A stretch of DNA of 64,000 bases, taken from Campylobacter hyointestinalis subsp. hyointestinalis (GTDB lineage: Bacteria > Campylobacterota > Campylobacteria > Campylobacterales > Campylobacteraceae). The stretch is from NCBI RefSeq assembly GCF_013372145.1, contig NZ_CP053827.1:1426001-1490000 (forward strand). The letters run 5' to 3'. The first letter of the stretch is position 1; each line of letters starts with the position of its first letter. The notes under the pieces are model-generated. The model was not told where the DNA came from. It ran no database searches and worked only from the letters and a program-made list of their open reading frames with translations. This document shows, piece by piece, positions 63,697 to 64,000 of the stretch. Position numbers and translations under genes: made by a program.

Positions 63697-64000
63697 TCAC
63701 CACTCTATATATGTTTTTGCCTTTTTGATATCTACAAATTTTATATCGTTAGAAACCCCATCTATATCTACAGTAATTTTATCATCAGTAGCAGATAAAA
63801 CCTTACCTTTTAGCTCACTTTTATCATTTAAGCTTATTTTTACCAGCTCGCCGACGCTAGCTTTAAAATGCTCTATTTTGCTAAGTTTTCTTTCGATTCC
63901 TGGACTTGAAACTTCTAAAACCCAGTCTCCACTAACTGGAGGCATAACATCATAAATAGGCGAAAGTAGTCTGCTGACGGCTTCGCAATCATCTAAATTT
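63697..64000 (-). CDS. rimP: Ribosome maturation factor RimP (5' part cut by window edge)
   Basis: The reverse frame is open from the edge to 63697 (about 101 residues seen), beginning NLDDCEAVSRLLSPIYDV and continuing SGDWVLEVSSPGIERKL, the RimP signature, then an Sm-like C-terminal domain (VGELVKISLNDKSELKGKVL). RimP is needed for 30S assembly. The Met at 63945 is internal, not the start. Confidence 0.93.
   Translation of the reverse strand, partial: NLDDCEAVSRLLSPIYDVMPPVSGDWVLEVSSPGIERKLSKIEHFKASVGELVKISLNDKSELKGKVLSATDDKITVDIDGVSNDIKFVDIKKAKTYIEW

Noticed and set aside
1-64000. Recurring AAATTTAAA-type words as a dispersed repeat or CRISPR-like array
   Set aside because: They are scattered, not regularly spaced, and reflect the base composition bias of Campylobacter.

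Overview
The window is a gene-dense, AT-rich stretch of chromosome from a Campylobacter-type epsilonproteobacterium. Evidence: Campylobacterota gene order (fabZ-lpxA-clpX-mreB-mreC-carB; lpxB-greA-argC-...-cheV-cheA-cheW-serB-tal; lepA-mapA-comF/ctsW ... gyrA-flgP-flgQ-flgR-asd), a CheA fused to a receiver domain, TATAAT -10 boxes with weak -35 regions, frequent AAATTTAAA words, and a poly-G contingency tract. PilT and two pilin-like genes, which I do not associate with C. jejuni, point to the fetus/hyointestinalis side of the genus. That placement is inference.

Layout. 1-14.4 kb (minus strand): a nitroreductase (cut by the window edge), selD and yedF; nspC; then a run lpxB-greA-argC-metallophosphoesterase-cheV-cheA-cheW-serB-tal-pilT-rplY-pth with very small gaps. 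14.4-16.7 kb (plus): surE, tcdA and a NERD protein. 16.8-25.5 kb (minus): an overlapping run fabZ-lpxA-clpX-mreB-mreC-carB-modD-yrdC-like. 25.8-28.1 kb: three accessory genes (Tat-exported alcohol dehydrogenase, cyclophilin-like protein, SnoaL/NTF2-like protein), each apparently carrying a frameshift. 28.3-36.6 kb (minus): radical SAM protein, hemE, a UPF0114 protein, asd, flgR, flgQ, flgP, gyrA. 36.7-41.2 kb: a five-gene accessory cassette. 41.2-45.1 kb: comF/ctsW, two lipoproteins including mapA, a tautomerase, lepA. 45.2-48.3 kb: a two-gene restriction-modification system resembling type IIB (BcgI-like) enzymes. 48.6-64 kb: prs, pyrB-pyrC, two pilin genes (the second frameshifted), mnmA, an orphan fdhC, a LOG protein, gltD-gltB, ribD, a small unknown gene, and the 3' part of rimP. 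I saw no rRNA, tRNA, CRISPR array, transposase or prophage gene.

The most interesting element is the cassette between comF/ctsW and gyrA, neighbours in C. jejuni. It encodes a DUF4910 aminopeptidase-like protein, a DltA-like amino-acid:carrier-protein ligase, a GNAT acetyltransferase, a small carrier protein and an AAC(3)-type N-acyltransferase, with overlapping or nearly abutting ends. A run of ten G residues lies inside the first gene, so the pathway is probably phase variable. Related families occur in the C. jejuni flagellin-glycosylation locus. The working idea is a switchable pathway that loads an amino acid on a carrier, possibly acetylates it, and transfers it to an amino sugar.

The second notable feature is a cluster of apparent frameshifts (25.8-28.1 kb, and the second pilin at 52.7-53.2 kb). 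They indicate gene decay, or base-calling errors in short homopolymers for some of them.
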